The notes beneath the pieces were generated by a model. That model saw only the letters and a list, made by a program, of their open reading frames with translations, made no database searches and was not told where the DNA came from. DNA of 64,000 nucleotides from positions 22,167 to 86,166 of the forward strand of contig CAMCFA010000003.1 in assembly GCA_945873955.1 (NCBI GenBank). Direction: 5' to 3'. Within the stretch, counting starts at the first letter, position 1. The number at the start of each line of letters is the position of its first letter. The stretch is from an uncultured Clostridia bacterium (GTDB lineage Bacteria; Bacillota; Clostridia; Oscillospirales; Ruminococcaceae). Positions 51,879 to 59,407 of this stretch are shown here, piece by piece. A program made the position numbers and the translations under genes.

Positions 51879-51911
51879 TCTGAGCGGAGTGGGTCGCACT
51901 TCGCTCAGAAA
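51879..51911 (-). promoter_or_regulatory. Hairpin between nrdD and nrdG
   Basis: TTCTGAGCG-AGTG pairs with CACT-CGCTCAGAA around a five-base loop. It is followed on the minus strand by TTTTGCG and then the nrdG ribosome-binding site. It probably attenuates or processes the transcript so that nrdG is made at lower levels; inference. Confidence 0.6.
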
Positions 51912-51934
51912 GATATTCACTGTTTGTTTTCCGT

Positions 51935-54265
51935 TCAGTCGGCGGTGCCGTGCTTTATGCGGTCTGCTTCCTCCGCGCGCTTCGCATTGTTGAAGCGGTC
52001 AAGCGTGCCTACAAGGTAGCCGGTGATACGACGAATACGCTCGAACGCAACTGTTTCCTCCTTGCGGTGACAGCAGGGACACTCATCGTCGATAATGCCG
52101 GTGAAGCCGCAGCAGGGGTCGCGGTCGATCGGGTGGTTTATCGCGCCGTAGCCGATACCCTCCTCCTTCATGCAGCGGACGATCTTCTCGAACGCGTCAA
52201 GGTTCTTGAGCGGGTCGCCGTCAAGCTCGATATAGCTGATGTGTCCGCCGTTGGTGAGGGCGTGATAGGGAGCCTCCAGCTTGATCTTGCGGTAGGCGCT
52301 GATGTTGTAGTAAACCGGCACATGGAAGGAGTTGGTGTAGTAGTCGCGGTCGGTGATTCCCGGCAGCTCGCCGTAGATCTTCTTGTCCATGCGGATAAAC
52401 CGCCCGGAAAGTCCCTCCGCCGGCGTCGCCAGCAGACTGAAATTAAGGTGAGTTTTCGCGCTCTCGTCGTCCATGCGCTTTCTCATGCGGGTGATTATCT
52501 CAAGACCCAGCTTCTGCGCCTCCGGGCTTTCGCCGTGATGTACGCCGATAAGCGCCTTTAAGCACTCGGCAAGTCCGATAAAGCCCATTGAGAGAGTGCC
52601 GTGCTTCAGTATCTCGGCAATGCTGTCGTTCTCGGAGAGCTTTTCGGAGTCTATCCACACGCCCTGCCCCATGAGGAACGGAAAGTTGCGGACGTGCTTT
52701 CTGCACTGTATCTTAAAGCGGTACATGAGCTGATCTACAACAAGATCCATCATGTCGTCCAGCGACTTGTAGAACTTGTCGATATCGCCGTGCGCCTCGA
52801 TAGCAAGCCGCGGCAGGTTGATCGTCGTGAAGCTGAGGTTGCCGCGCCCGGTGACGATCTCACGGCTGGGGTCGTAGACGTTGCCGATAACTCTCGTGCG
52901 GCAGCCCATGTAAGCTGCCTCGGTGTGGTAGTCGCCCGGCTTGTAGTACTGGAGATTGAACGGCGCGTCAAGGAACGAGAAGTTCGGGAACATTCTCTTT
53001 GCGGATACCCGGATAGCCAGCTGGAACAGGTCGTAGTTCGGGTCGCCGGGGTTGTAGCTTACGCCCTCCTTGACCTTGAAAATGTGTATCGGGAATATCG
53101 GCGTTTCGCCGTTGCCAAGACCGTGTTCCTCCGCCAGCATAACGTTGCGGATAACCATTCTGCCCTCCGGGGAGGTGTCCGTGCCGTAGTTTATCGAGGA
53201 GAACGGGTTCTGCGCGCCGGCTCTGGAATTCATGGTGTTGAGGTTGTGGATAAGCGCCTCCATTGCCTGATAGGTGGCGCGGTCGGTCTCAGACTCGGCA
53301 AGCTTCTCCGCCTTGTCCTGCAGCTTGGAGAACTCCTCGCCGTACTTGCCTGCGACCTTTTCCCACTCCTTAGCCTTGTAGTCGTCGTTGTTGGAAAGTC
53401 TGGGGCAAAGCCCGGTCTCCTCCTCGATCTCCTCGGCGGTCTTTTTAAGATCCTCAAACACCTCGGCGTAGTCGTCCATGTTCAGCGCAAAGCTGACAGC
53501 CTTGGCAAGGTTGTTGGTGTACAGTCTGCGGAAGGTCTTTTTTACGCCCTCCGCCATAGCATAATCGAAATTCGGCACCGACTGACCGCCGTGCTGGTCG
53601 TTCTGGTTGGACTGGATAGCGATACATGCAAGCGCTGCGTAGCTGGAGATGTCGTTCGGCTCTCTGAGGTAGCCGTGACCGGTGGAGAAACCGCCGTGGA
53701 ACAGCTTCAGCAAGTCTATCTGACAGCAGGTGGTGGTGAGGGTCAGAAAGTCAAGGTCGTGAATGTGGATATCGCCGTTGATGTGCGCCGCAGAGTGCTT
53801 CGGGTCAAGGACGTACATCTCGTTGAACTGCTTCGCGCCCTCGCTGCCGTATTTCAGCATGGTACCCATAGCGGTGTCGCCGTCGATGTTAGCGTTCTCG
53901 CGCTTGATATCGCAGTCGCACGCGGATTTGAAGGTCAGATCCTCGTATATCTTCATCAGTGTGGAGTCCATCTCTCTGGCTCTGGTACGCTCTGCACGGT
54001 AGAGGATATACGCCTTGGCGGTCTTAGCGTGACCGTCCTCGACAAGCACCTTCTCCACCATGTCCTGCACTTCCTCGACAGAGGGATTGCGCCCGATTAT
54101 CTCCTCGGACAGCCGCTGACACACCTTGTCCGCAAGTGCCATAGCCTCGCTGTAATCCCTGCCGCCGACGCTCTGCGCAGCCTTAAAGATAGCGTTGGCG
54201 ATCTTTTCGATATTAAATGGTACCTGCCGACCGTCGCGCTTCTTTATCATCGTTATCATTGCCAT
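51935..54265 (-). CDS. nrdD: Anaerobic (class III) ribonucleoside-triphosphate reductase
   Basis: Glycyl-radical enzyme reducing ribonucleotides without oxygen. The 776-aa protein begins with an ATP-cone (MIKKRDGRQVPFNIEKIANAI). The barrel contains IHIHDLDFLTLTTTCCQIDL. It ends with the zinc site DECPCCHRKEE, and the radical Gly near residue 749 in RRITGYLVG. ATG 54265 follows AAGGAGCGTCACAGAA. The promoter has an NrdR-box-like site downstream of the start point, suggesting NrdR repression. nrdG lies downstream. Confidence 0.98.
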   Translation of the reverse strand: MAMITMIKKRDGRQVPFNIEKIANAIFKAAQSVGGRDYSEAMALADKVCQRLSEEIIGRNPSVEEVQDMVEKVLVEDGHAKTAKAYILYRAERTRAREMDSTLMKIYEDLTFKSACDCDIKRENANIDGDTAMGTMLKYGSEGAKQFNEMYVLDPKHSAAHINGDIHIHDLDFLTLTTTCCQIDLLKLFHGGFSTGHGYLREPNDISSYAALACIAIQSNQNDQHGGQSVPNFDYAMAEGVKKTFRRLYTNNLAKAVSFALNMDDYAEVFEDLKKTAEEIEEETGLCPRLSNNDDYKAKEWEKVAGKYGEEFSKLQDKAEKLAESETDRATYQAMEALIHNLNTMNSRAGAQNPFSSINYGTDTSPEGRMVIRNVMLAEEHGLGNGETPIFPIHIFKVKEGVSYNPGDPNYDLFQLAIRVSAKRMFPNFSFLDAPFNLQYYKPGDYHTEAAYMGCRTRVIGNVYDPSREIVTGRGNLSFTTINLPRLAIEAHGDIDKFYKSLDDMMDLVVDQLMYRFKIQCRKHVRNFPFLMGQGVWIDSEKLSENDSIAEILKHGTLSMGFIGLAECLKALIGVHHGESPEAQKLGLEIITRMRKRMDDESAKTHLNFSLLATPAEGLSGRFIRMDKKIYGELPGITDRDYYTNSFHVPVYYNISAYRKIKLEAPYHALTNGGHISYIELDGDPLKNLDAFEKIVRCMKEEGIGYGAINHPIDRDPCCGFTGIIDDECPCCHRKEETVAFERIRRITGYLVGTLDRFNNAKRAEEADRIKHGTAD

Positions 54266-54303
54266 TTCTCTGTGACGCTCCTTTTCGTGATCCGTATATT
54301 TCA

Positions 54304-54319
54304 ACACAATATGTTGTAG
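54304..54319. promoter_or_regulatory. NrdR-box-like operator of nrdDG
   Basis: ACACAATATGTTGTAG agrees with the NrdR consensus (acaCwAtATaTwGwgt) at about 13 of 16 positions. It lies between the predicted transcription start (about 54332) and the nrdD start codon. A weaker AT-rich match overlaps the -10 about three helical turns away. Confidence 0.6.
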
Positions 54320-54338
54320 TAACAAAGCCGATATATCT

Positions 54339-54367
54339 ATTATATAGGCTTATGAGCTATTTGTCAA
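54339..54367 (-). promoter_or_regulatory. Promoter of nrdD
   Basis: Minus strand TTGACA-17 bp-TATAAT, perfect consensus. The 370-bp divergent region 54266-54635 otherwise holds only the NrdR-like site and the opposite promoter at 54541. Confidence 0.85.
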
Positions 54368-54540
54368 GGCATAAAAAAATAATGTTTTGCACAAATTACA
54401 ACAGGGATTTTAGTAATAAATCACGAAAATTTTACTTGAATTATGCAACACTGTGTGGAATAAATGGGGATTTCCGGCGGCGCTGTGCGGTTCATGCAAT
54501 TTCTGCACAAGCGTGTAATTTCCCGGCTGTCAAGCGGCAA

Positions 54541-54569
54541 TTGACTAAATCCGGCGGTTATGCTATAAT
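54541..54569 (+). promoter_or_regulatory. Promoter of yhcC-rlmN
   Basis: TTGACT-17 bp-TATAAT. Confidence 0.75.
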
Positions 54570-54635
54570 TACATAGTAAACATGCAGGACATATATCTGA
54601 TGTAATAGCCATTTTGCCCGAAAGGAGGAGTCCCT

Positions 54636-55562
54636 ATGCCCCGGAAGTTCCCGTACAGCAGCGACGGAAGCCGTTTCCACACGCTGAAATTCCACAACCG
54701 GCAGGTCTACGGCAGACCCGTGTACAAGGCAGCGGTGGACGCCGGATTCACCTGCCCGAACATAGACGGCACCTGCGGCAGGGGCGGGTGTATCTACTGC
54801 TCCGGCGGGAGCGGGTACTTCACACAGCCGGCGCTTACCGTGACCGAACAGATTCAGCGGGAAACCGCCCGGATACACGCCGCCTGCCCGGACGCAGGGG
54901 TCATCGCGTACTTCCAGGCGCACAGCAACACCTACGCCAGCCTTGAACGGCTGAAACCGGTTTACTATGAGGCGCTGTCCTGCGATATCTGCGGCATTGC
55001 TGCGGCGACAAGGGCGGACTGCATCGACCGGGAAAAGGCGGAGTTTCTGGCTTCCCTGCCCGTCCCGGTGACGGTGGAGCTGGGCTTGCAGACCGCCCAC
55101 GACTCCACCGCGGAGCTTATCAACCGCGGTCACAGCTTCGCCGACTTCGTGGAGGGCTTCAGCACCGCAAAAGCCGCCGGGCTGCGGGTGTGCGTCCACA
55201 TCATCAACGGGCTTCCCGGAGAGGACGAACAGATGATGCTGAAAACCGCTGAACTGCTGGGAAAGCTCCGCCCGGACGGGGTGAAGATACACCTGCTGCA
55301 TGTGATAAAAGGGACAAAACTCGCCGAAATGTACCTTGCCGGGAATTACACACCGCTCACCATGCAGGAATACATCAACATCACGGTAAGGCAGCTTGAG
55401 CTTCTCCCGCCGGAAACGGTGATAGAACGGCTCACCGGGGACGGCAGCCGCGAAACGCTCCTAGCCCCGCTGTGGAGCCTTGACAAGCGGGCGGTGCTGG
55501 GCGGTATTATGAAGCGCCAGAAAGAGCTTGACAGCGTGCAGGGAATGTTATTTACGGGGTGA
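54636..55562 (+). CDS. TIGR01212 / YhcC-type radical SAM protein
   Basis: A 308-aa radical SAM protein. The cluster-binding region GFTCPNIDGTCGRGGCIYC (C40, C52, C55) and VELGLQTAHDSTAELINRGH are diagnostic of the YhcC/TIGR01212 family, whose substrate is not firmly established. GAAAGGAGGAGTCCCT precedes the ATG. Its stop overlaps a possible GTG of rlmN, so the two radical SAM genes are coupled. Confidence 0.93.
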   Translation: MPRKFPYSSDGSRFHTLKFHNRQVYGRPVYKAAVDAGFTCPNIDGTCGRGGCIYCSGGSGYFTQPALTVTEQIQRETARIHAACPDAGVIAYFQAHSNTYASLERLKPVYYEALSCDICGIAAATRADCIDREKAEFLASLPVPVTVELGLQTAHDSTAELINRGHSFADFVEGFSTAKAAGLRVCVHIINGLPGEDEQMMLKTAELLGKLRPDGVKIHLLHVIKGTKLAEMYLAGNYTPLTMQEYINITVRQLELLPPETVIERLTGDGSRETLLAPLWSLDKRAVLGGIMKRQKELDSVQGMLFTG

Positions 55563-55564
55563 TA

Positions 55565-56590
55565 ATGACGGACATTTATTCAATGACAAGAGCCGCGCTG
55601 GAACGTTGGTTCACAGAGCGCGGTGAGAATCCCGCAAAGGCGGCTATCCTGTTCCAGCGGCTGTATCAGCAGGATATGCGCAGCTTTGAGGAGCTGCCGT
55701 TCTCCGCGCGGGTGAAGTCGGCGCTGGCAGAGAGCTTCACCCTTTCCCTGCCGGAAACCGCCGCCCGCACCGGGGACGACCTCACCGAAAAGCTGCTGCT
55801 GAAGCTGCCCGGCGGGGACTTTGTTGAAACAGTGCTCATGCGGCAGAAATACGGCGACAGCGTGTGTATCTCGACGCAGGTGGGCTGCGCAATGGGCTGC
55901 GTGTTCTGCCAAAGCGGGCGGCTCACCAAACGGCGCAGCCTTACCGCCGGCGAAATGGTCGCGCAGGTGCTGAAAATACGGCGGGAGCTTGGCGCGAAGC
56001 TCCACAGCGTGACGGTCATGGGTATCGGTGAGCCGTTCGATAATTTCAGCGCCGTGGCGGATTTCTGCGCTATTGCGGCAGACTACAAGGGGCTTGCCCT
56101 CGGCGAGAAGCACATCACCGTTTCTACCAGCGGCATTCTGCCGGGGATAAAAGCGTGGGCGGAGCTTCCGCACCCGTGCAGCCTTGCGGTGAGCCTCCAC
56201 GCGGCGGATAATGAGCTGCGCTCCCGGCTCATGCCGATAAACCGCATATATCCTGTCGCCGAGGTCATAGCCGCGGCGGCGGATTTCGCGGAGCGCCACA
56301 ACCGCCGGGTAACGCTGGAGTACGTCATGCTCTCCGGCGTGAACGACAGCCCGGAGCAGGCGCAGCAGCTTGCGGAGCTTATCGGCTTCTGCAAGCGGTT
56401 CTACGTCAATATTATCCCCTGCAACGGCAACGACAGCGGCTTCGCCCAAAGCAGCCGCGAGCGTATCATGGCGTTCTACGACGTGCTGAAAAAGAACGGG
56501 GTCTCCGTCACTATGCGAAGAGAGTTCGGCGGAGGGATAAGCGCCGCCTGCGGTCAGTTGAGTTCGGACTTTCAAGGGGGAAGAGTGTAA
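55565..56590 (+). CDS. rlmN: Dual-specificity 23S rRNA/tRNA (adenine-C2)-methyltransferase RlmN
   Basis: Radical SAM enzyme methylating A2503 of 23S rRNA and A37 of some tRNAs. The 341-aa protein has the CxxxCxxC cluster motif (C108, C112, C115 in VGCAMGCVFCQSG), MGIGEPFDNF, the methyl-carrying Cys loop, and a C-terminal Cys near 329 in GGGISAACGQL. ATG 55565 follows GGGGTGATA; GTG 55559 is the overlapping alternative. A second copy of rlmN elsewhere in the genome is possible but not visible. The stop codon lies inside the left arm of the inverted-repeat element that follows. Confidence 0.93.
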   Translation: MTDIYSMTRAALERWFTERGENPAKAAILFQRLYQQDMRSFEELPFSARVKSALAESFTLSLPETAARTGDDLTEKLLLKLPGGDFVETVLMRQKYGDSVCISTQVGCAMGCVFCQSGRLTKRRSLTAGEMVAQVLKIRRELGAKLHSVTVMGIGEPFDNFSAVADFCAIAADYKGLALGEKHITVSTSGILPGIKAWAELPHPCSLAVSLHAADNELRSRLMPINRIYPVAEVIAAAADFAERHNRRVTLEYVMLSGVNDSPEQAQQLAELIGFCKRFYVNIIPCNGNDSGFAQSSRERIMAFYDVLKKNGVSVTMRREFGGGISAACGQLSSDFQGGRV

Positions 56591-56858
56591 ATTGTAATTT
56601 GTAGGGGAGTTGTAATTACTCTGTGAGGTTGTCTGCGGCTGCTTATGGCAGCCGCAGACCGGGGGAAAACTCTTGTTTTCCCCCGAACCCCTTTAGCGCC
56701 ATGAACGCGTTTGCGCGCTGTCGCGCGAGTAGCGGCGCTTCCGCGCCGAGTGTGGGGCTCTGCCCCACACCCCGCTTCCTTTTGGAAGCCAAAAGGAAGC
56801 GAAAAGCAATTTTGCTGCGCAAAAAGGAAAAGGCGCCTGCCCGACAAATTACAATTTA
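56588..56858. repeat. 271-bp hairpin-rich element with 15-bp terminal inverted repeats
   Basis: TAAATTGTAATTTGT (56588-56602) and ACAAATTACAATTTA (56844-56858) are perfect inverted repeats. Between them are at least five consecutive hairpins: GTCTGCGGCTGC/GCAGCCGCAGAC, CGGGGGAAAAC/GTTTTCCCCCG, GCGGCGC/GCGCCG, GTGTGGGG/CCCCACAC and GCTTCC(TTTT)/(AAAA)GGAAGC. No plausible coding sequence. The form fits a MITE-like or structured-RNA element. The left repeat includes the rlmN stop codon. Confidence 0.75.
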
Positions 56859-56896
56859 ACACAAAAAGGCGCTGCCCTTAGGGTGTTTCCCATAGA

Positions 56897-56962
56897 GCAG
56901 TTTTCGCCCCGCCGAGCAAATCAAGTCCTAAATAGATGAGGTGAAATGCTCGGCGGAACTGC
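56897..56962. repeat. Second long inverted repeat after rlmN
   Basis: GCAGTT then CCGCCGAGCA pairs with TGCTCGGCGG then AACTGC around a 28-base AT-rich loop. It lies in the same gene-free stretch (56591-57166) and may be a separate element. Confidence 0.65.
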
Positions 56963-57035
56963 CAAAGGCGGCACGCCTTAGCTGGTATCCGATAAAGAAG
57001 TATTCAACCAAGACAAAAAAGCGGCTATATGCACA

Positions 57036-57065
57036 AAAGCTGTACCAAAACAAAGGTACAGCTTT
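57036..57065 (+). terminator. Terminator-like hairpin
   Basis: AAAGCTGTACC pairs with GGTACAGCTTT, followed by CTTATTTCTTT. It faces rightward and would end the yhcC-rlmN transcript. Confidence 0.7.
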
Positions 57066-57125
57066 CTTATTTCTTTGGAAAATAATATAATTTCAAATGT
57101 TCTTTTTCTGCATTCACAAGAGCCA

Positions 57126-57149
57126 ACCCCATTCAAAAATGAATGGGGT
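57126..57149 (-). terminator. Terminator of the restriction-modification operon
   Basis: ACCCCATTC pairs with GAATGGGGT across a six-base AT loop, about 17 bp past the last stop codon. The T-run is weak on the minus strand. Confidence 0.6.
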
Positions 57150-57166
57150 AACTTTAGTAATTGAAT

Positions 57167-57748
57167 TCACTTACAAAAAAACGCTTTAACCTTTATAGCA
57201 TCCAAAGCAGAAATGATATGATTTTTTTCAGACTCAGTTAAGTTTTGCCCCCCTTCTACTAATCGCAAGCATATATCTGGAGTAATATCATCAATCCTAA
57301 GTTTTGGCTGTTGTGAAATAAGGTCTAATGCCTTACGCAGAGCGGTTTCCCACTTGAGAACAGTACCACTACCTATAACAAAAATTTCATTATCAGAACT
57401 TCTTAGAACGAAAACACCTGTCTGCTTACCATTACAAGTTTGAATTACCATCGCTGACTTGTTATATACTTTTTGAATTACTAATTCAGGTGTATATGAA
57501 GACATTATTTGTTTTGCTTTAGATTTTGTGTAAGCGTTTAGAACTCCATCTTTTATGTATGTTCGAATGCTTTCTTTGGGCATATATTCTTTAAGAATAC
57601 CGCCAACGTCAGGATCATTAACTAGATTGTCCATGAAAGTACCATTCTCTATACGACTACGTGTCAAATATCCGAATTCATCGGCTTTTTTTATGATTGT
57701 GCTTTTAACCTTTTTTAGTTTAGATTCAGGAACACTAGTTTTTGCCAT
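57167..57748 (-). CDS. Unknown fourth protein of the restriction-modification operon
   Basis: A 193-aa protein I do not recognise. It starts MAKTSVPESKLKKVKSTIIK; the N-terminal 70 residues are basic and helical, and the middle segment (GKQTGVFVLRSSDNEIFVIG) is beta-rich. It may bind DNA or be an accessory/specificity subunit, but nothing in the sequence proves this. Its ATG directly abuts the stop codon of the helicase-nuclease gene (TAAATG), so it is translated with the operon. Composition is AT-rich like the other three genes. Confidence 0.7.
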   Translation of the reverse strand: MAKTSVPESKLKKVKSTIIKKADEFGYLTRSRIENGTFMDNLVNDPDVGGILKEYMPKESIRTYIKDGVLNAYTKSKAKQIMSSYTPELVIQKVYNKSAMVIQTCNGKQTGVFVLRSSDNEIFVIGSGTVLKWETALRKALDLISQQPKLRIDDITPDICLRLVEGGQNLTESEKNHIISALDAIKVKAFFCK

Positions 57749-59407
57749 TTAAAATCCCTCCGGAAAAGTCAATTTCACTTCGTCATCAGATCCGCTTAAA
57801 TCAGCAACATCTTCTATCCATACATTAACAAACTTCTCAACTTTTGCATCAGAGAACGAAACAAATCCATTTTTTAGGTATAGGACCTCGTTTTGAGCAC
57901 CCTTCATTTTACCTTCTCGATTCATTTCTATCATTTCTGCCATGCGTCGTATATCTGATACGAAATCAAGGACAACAACTTTTTCTTTGCCTTCAGATAA
58001 TCGTAAACCACGTCCTAGTTGTTGAACAAATATTCTTCTTGAATGAGTAGCCCTTAAGAAAATGAGCACATTAACATCAGGAATATCTATACCTTCATTC
58101 ATAACATCCACAGCACAAACTGCTTGATAAGTTCCAGATGCAAATGCTAAAAGCCTTCTTCTACGCTCGGCTTTATCAACTCTTGAGAGTGCTGCACAAG
58201 GAATACCAGCAGCAGAAAGCATATCCGAAAATCTATTGCTATGTTCAATTGAAGGAGAAAAAATCGCTATTCTGGGATTTGGAATGTGTTTTAGTGTGCG
58301 TTGTAATTCTGCTATAACTGCCTCATCTCTTTGCGGTAAAAAAAGACGTTTGTTTAAATCCCTAATAGTCAATTTTTGCTTACTAATCTTTTTCAACCCA
58401 TCCCAGTCGACATTATCGCATAGTATTCTGTAATCAACTTGAGCAAGAAAACCCATAGCCATTCCATCTACAAGCGAAACCTTTTCAACGGGATTGCCGA
58501 AAAGACTTGATAAGCTCTGACCATCACCCCGCCATGGAGTAGCCGTCATACCAATTAGAAATTTTGGTTTTAAGTGTTCAAGGCATGTTCTAAAGCCATG
58601 GGCAAGCGCATGGTGAGCCTCGTCTACAATTACAACATCATATTCTGTTGGCTCTATGCTTGGAAGGTAACCATAAAGACTTTGGTATAAACCAAATGCT
58701 ATTCCCTCCGTATTACGTGGAGATAATCCATCAAAAAAAACAGAGGTTGGAATATCTTTTGTAAGCTGAGGCCAAAAGCCCTGCTCAAGCTGCAATGCTA
58801 AATCTGTTGCATGACATAACACTAAAATCTTATGACATCCTTTATCCCAAAGCTGGCGAGCAATAGTGGCTGCAATTACAGTTTTTCCAAGTCCTGTTGC
58901 AACAATGTAAAATGCTCTTTTTTCGCCACTGTCATAAGCGGATACAACTTTATTTACGATACTATCTTGATAAGGACGCAACTCTCTATGACCAGCATGT
59001 TCACTTGGCATTTGATCTATTAGCGCTCTTAAGAAAGCACCATTCCACAGTTTGAGATTATAGCCATTATTCCCTAATTCAATCTGTCGTTGACGAGCTG
59101 TTTGGGTAAATTCTCCATTTGTTGCAACTGCTGCAGTATTGACATCGTAAAACGAAAGAGCATCAATAGCTTCCTGCAATGCTTTTGGACCAATGTACCT
59201 ATCACCCGATACAGCTTTTGATTGAACAACCCAAGTTTTGACTTGGTCGCCTTCATTTTTGCTGCCAATAACATCTCCGCCTTTATCACCAGCACCTCCG
59301 ATGACATTTATGTTTTTCCATCCTAAATGACCCATAAGTCTAGCTATAGCCCGCTCTAAACCTTTCCAATTGTAGCCGTTTGAAATATCATCGGTATAAA
59401 AACTCAT
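57749..59407 (-). CDS. Mrr-like nuclease fused to SF2 (DEAH) helicase
   Basis: A 552-aa predicted restriction subunit. Residues 15-130 form an Mrr-type restriction endonuclease domain: GDKGGDVIG with Asp45, then VVQSKA with Gln62-x-Lys64, a D-(Q)xK active site. The ResIII-type helicase follows: Walker A ATGLGKT (170-176), DEAH at 262-265 in VIVDEAHHALAHG, motif III MTATPWR, and motif VI QQLGRGLRLSEGK. ATG 59407 shares its A with the stop codon of the GHL ATPase gene (TGATG). Expected to translocate on and cut DNA lacking the partner methylation; inference from family and operon. Confidence 0.9.
   Translation of the reverse strand: MSFYTDDISNGYNWKGLERAIARLMGHLGWKNINVIGGAGDKGGDVIGSKNEGDQVKTWVVQSKAVSGDRYIGPKALQEAIDALSFYDVNTAAVATNGEFTQTARQRQIELGNNGYNLKLWNGAFLRALIDQMPSEHAGHRELRPYQDSIVNKVVSAYDSGEKRAFYIVATGLGKTVIAATIARQLWDKGCHKILVLCHATDLALQLEQGFWPQLTKDIPTSVFFDGLSPRNTEGIAFGLYQSLYGYLPSIEPTEYDVVIVDEAHHALAHGFRTCLEHLKPKFLIGMTATPWRGDGQSLSSLFGNPVEKVSLVDGMAMGFLAQVDYRILCDNVDWDGLKKISKQKLTIRDLNKRLFLPQRDEAVIAELQRTLKHIPNPRIAIFSPSIEHSNRFSDMLSAAGIPCAALSRVDKAERRRRLLAFASGTYQAVCAVDVMNEGIDIPDVNVLIFLRATHSRRIFVQQLGRGLRLSEGKEKVVVLDFVSDIRRMAEMIEMNREGKMKGAQNEVLYLKNGFVSFSDAKVEKFVNVWIEDVADLSGSDDEVKLTFPEGF

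Noticed and set aside
52601..54319. 572-codon plus-strand open frame opposite nrdD
   Set aside because: Antisense shadow; nrdD on the other strand is certain and the plus frame lacks any motif.
56623..56859. 78-codon open frame inside the inverted-repeat element
   Set aside because: It is made entirely of hairpin arms, lacks a ribosome-binding site and has no resemblance to a protein family.
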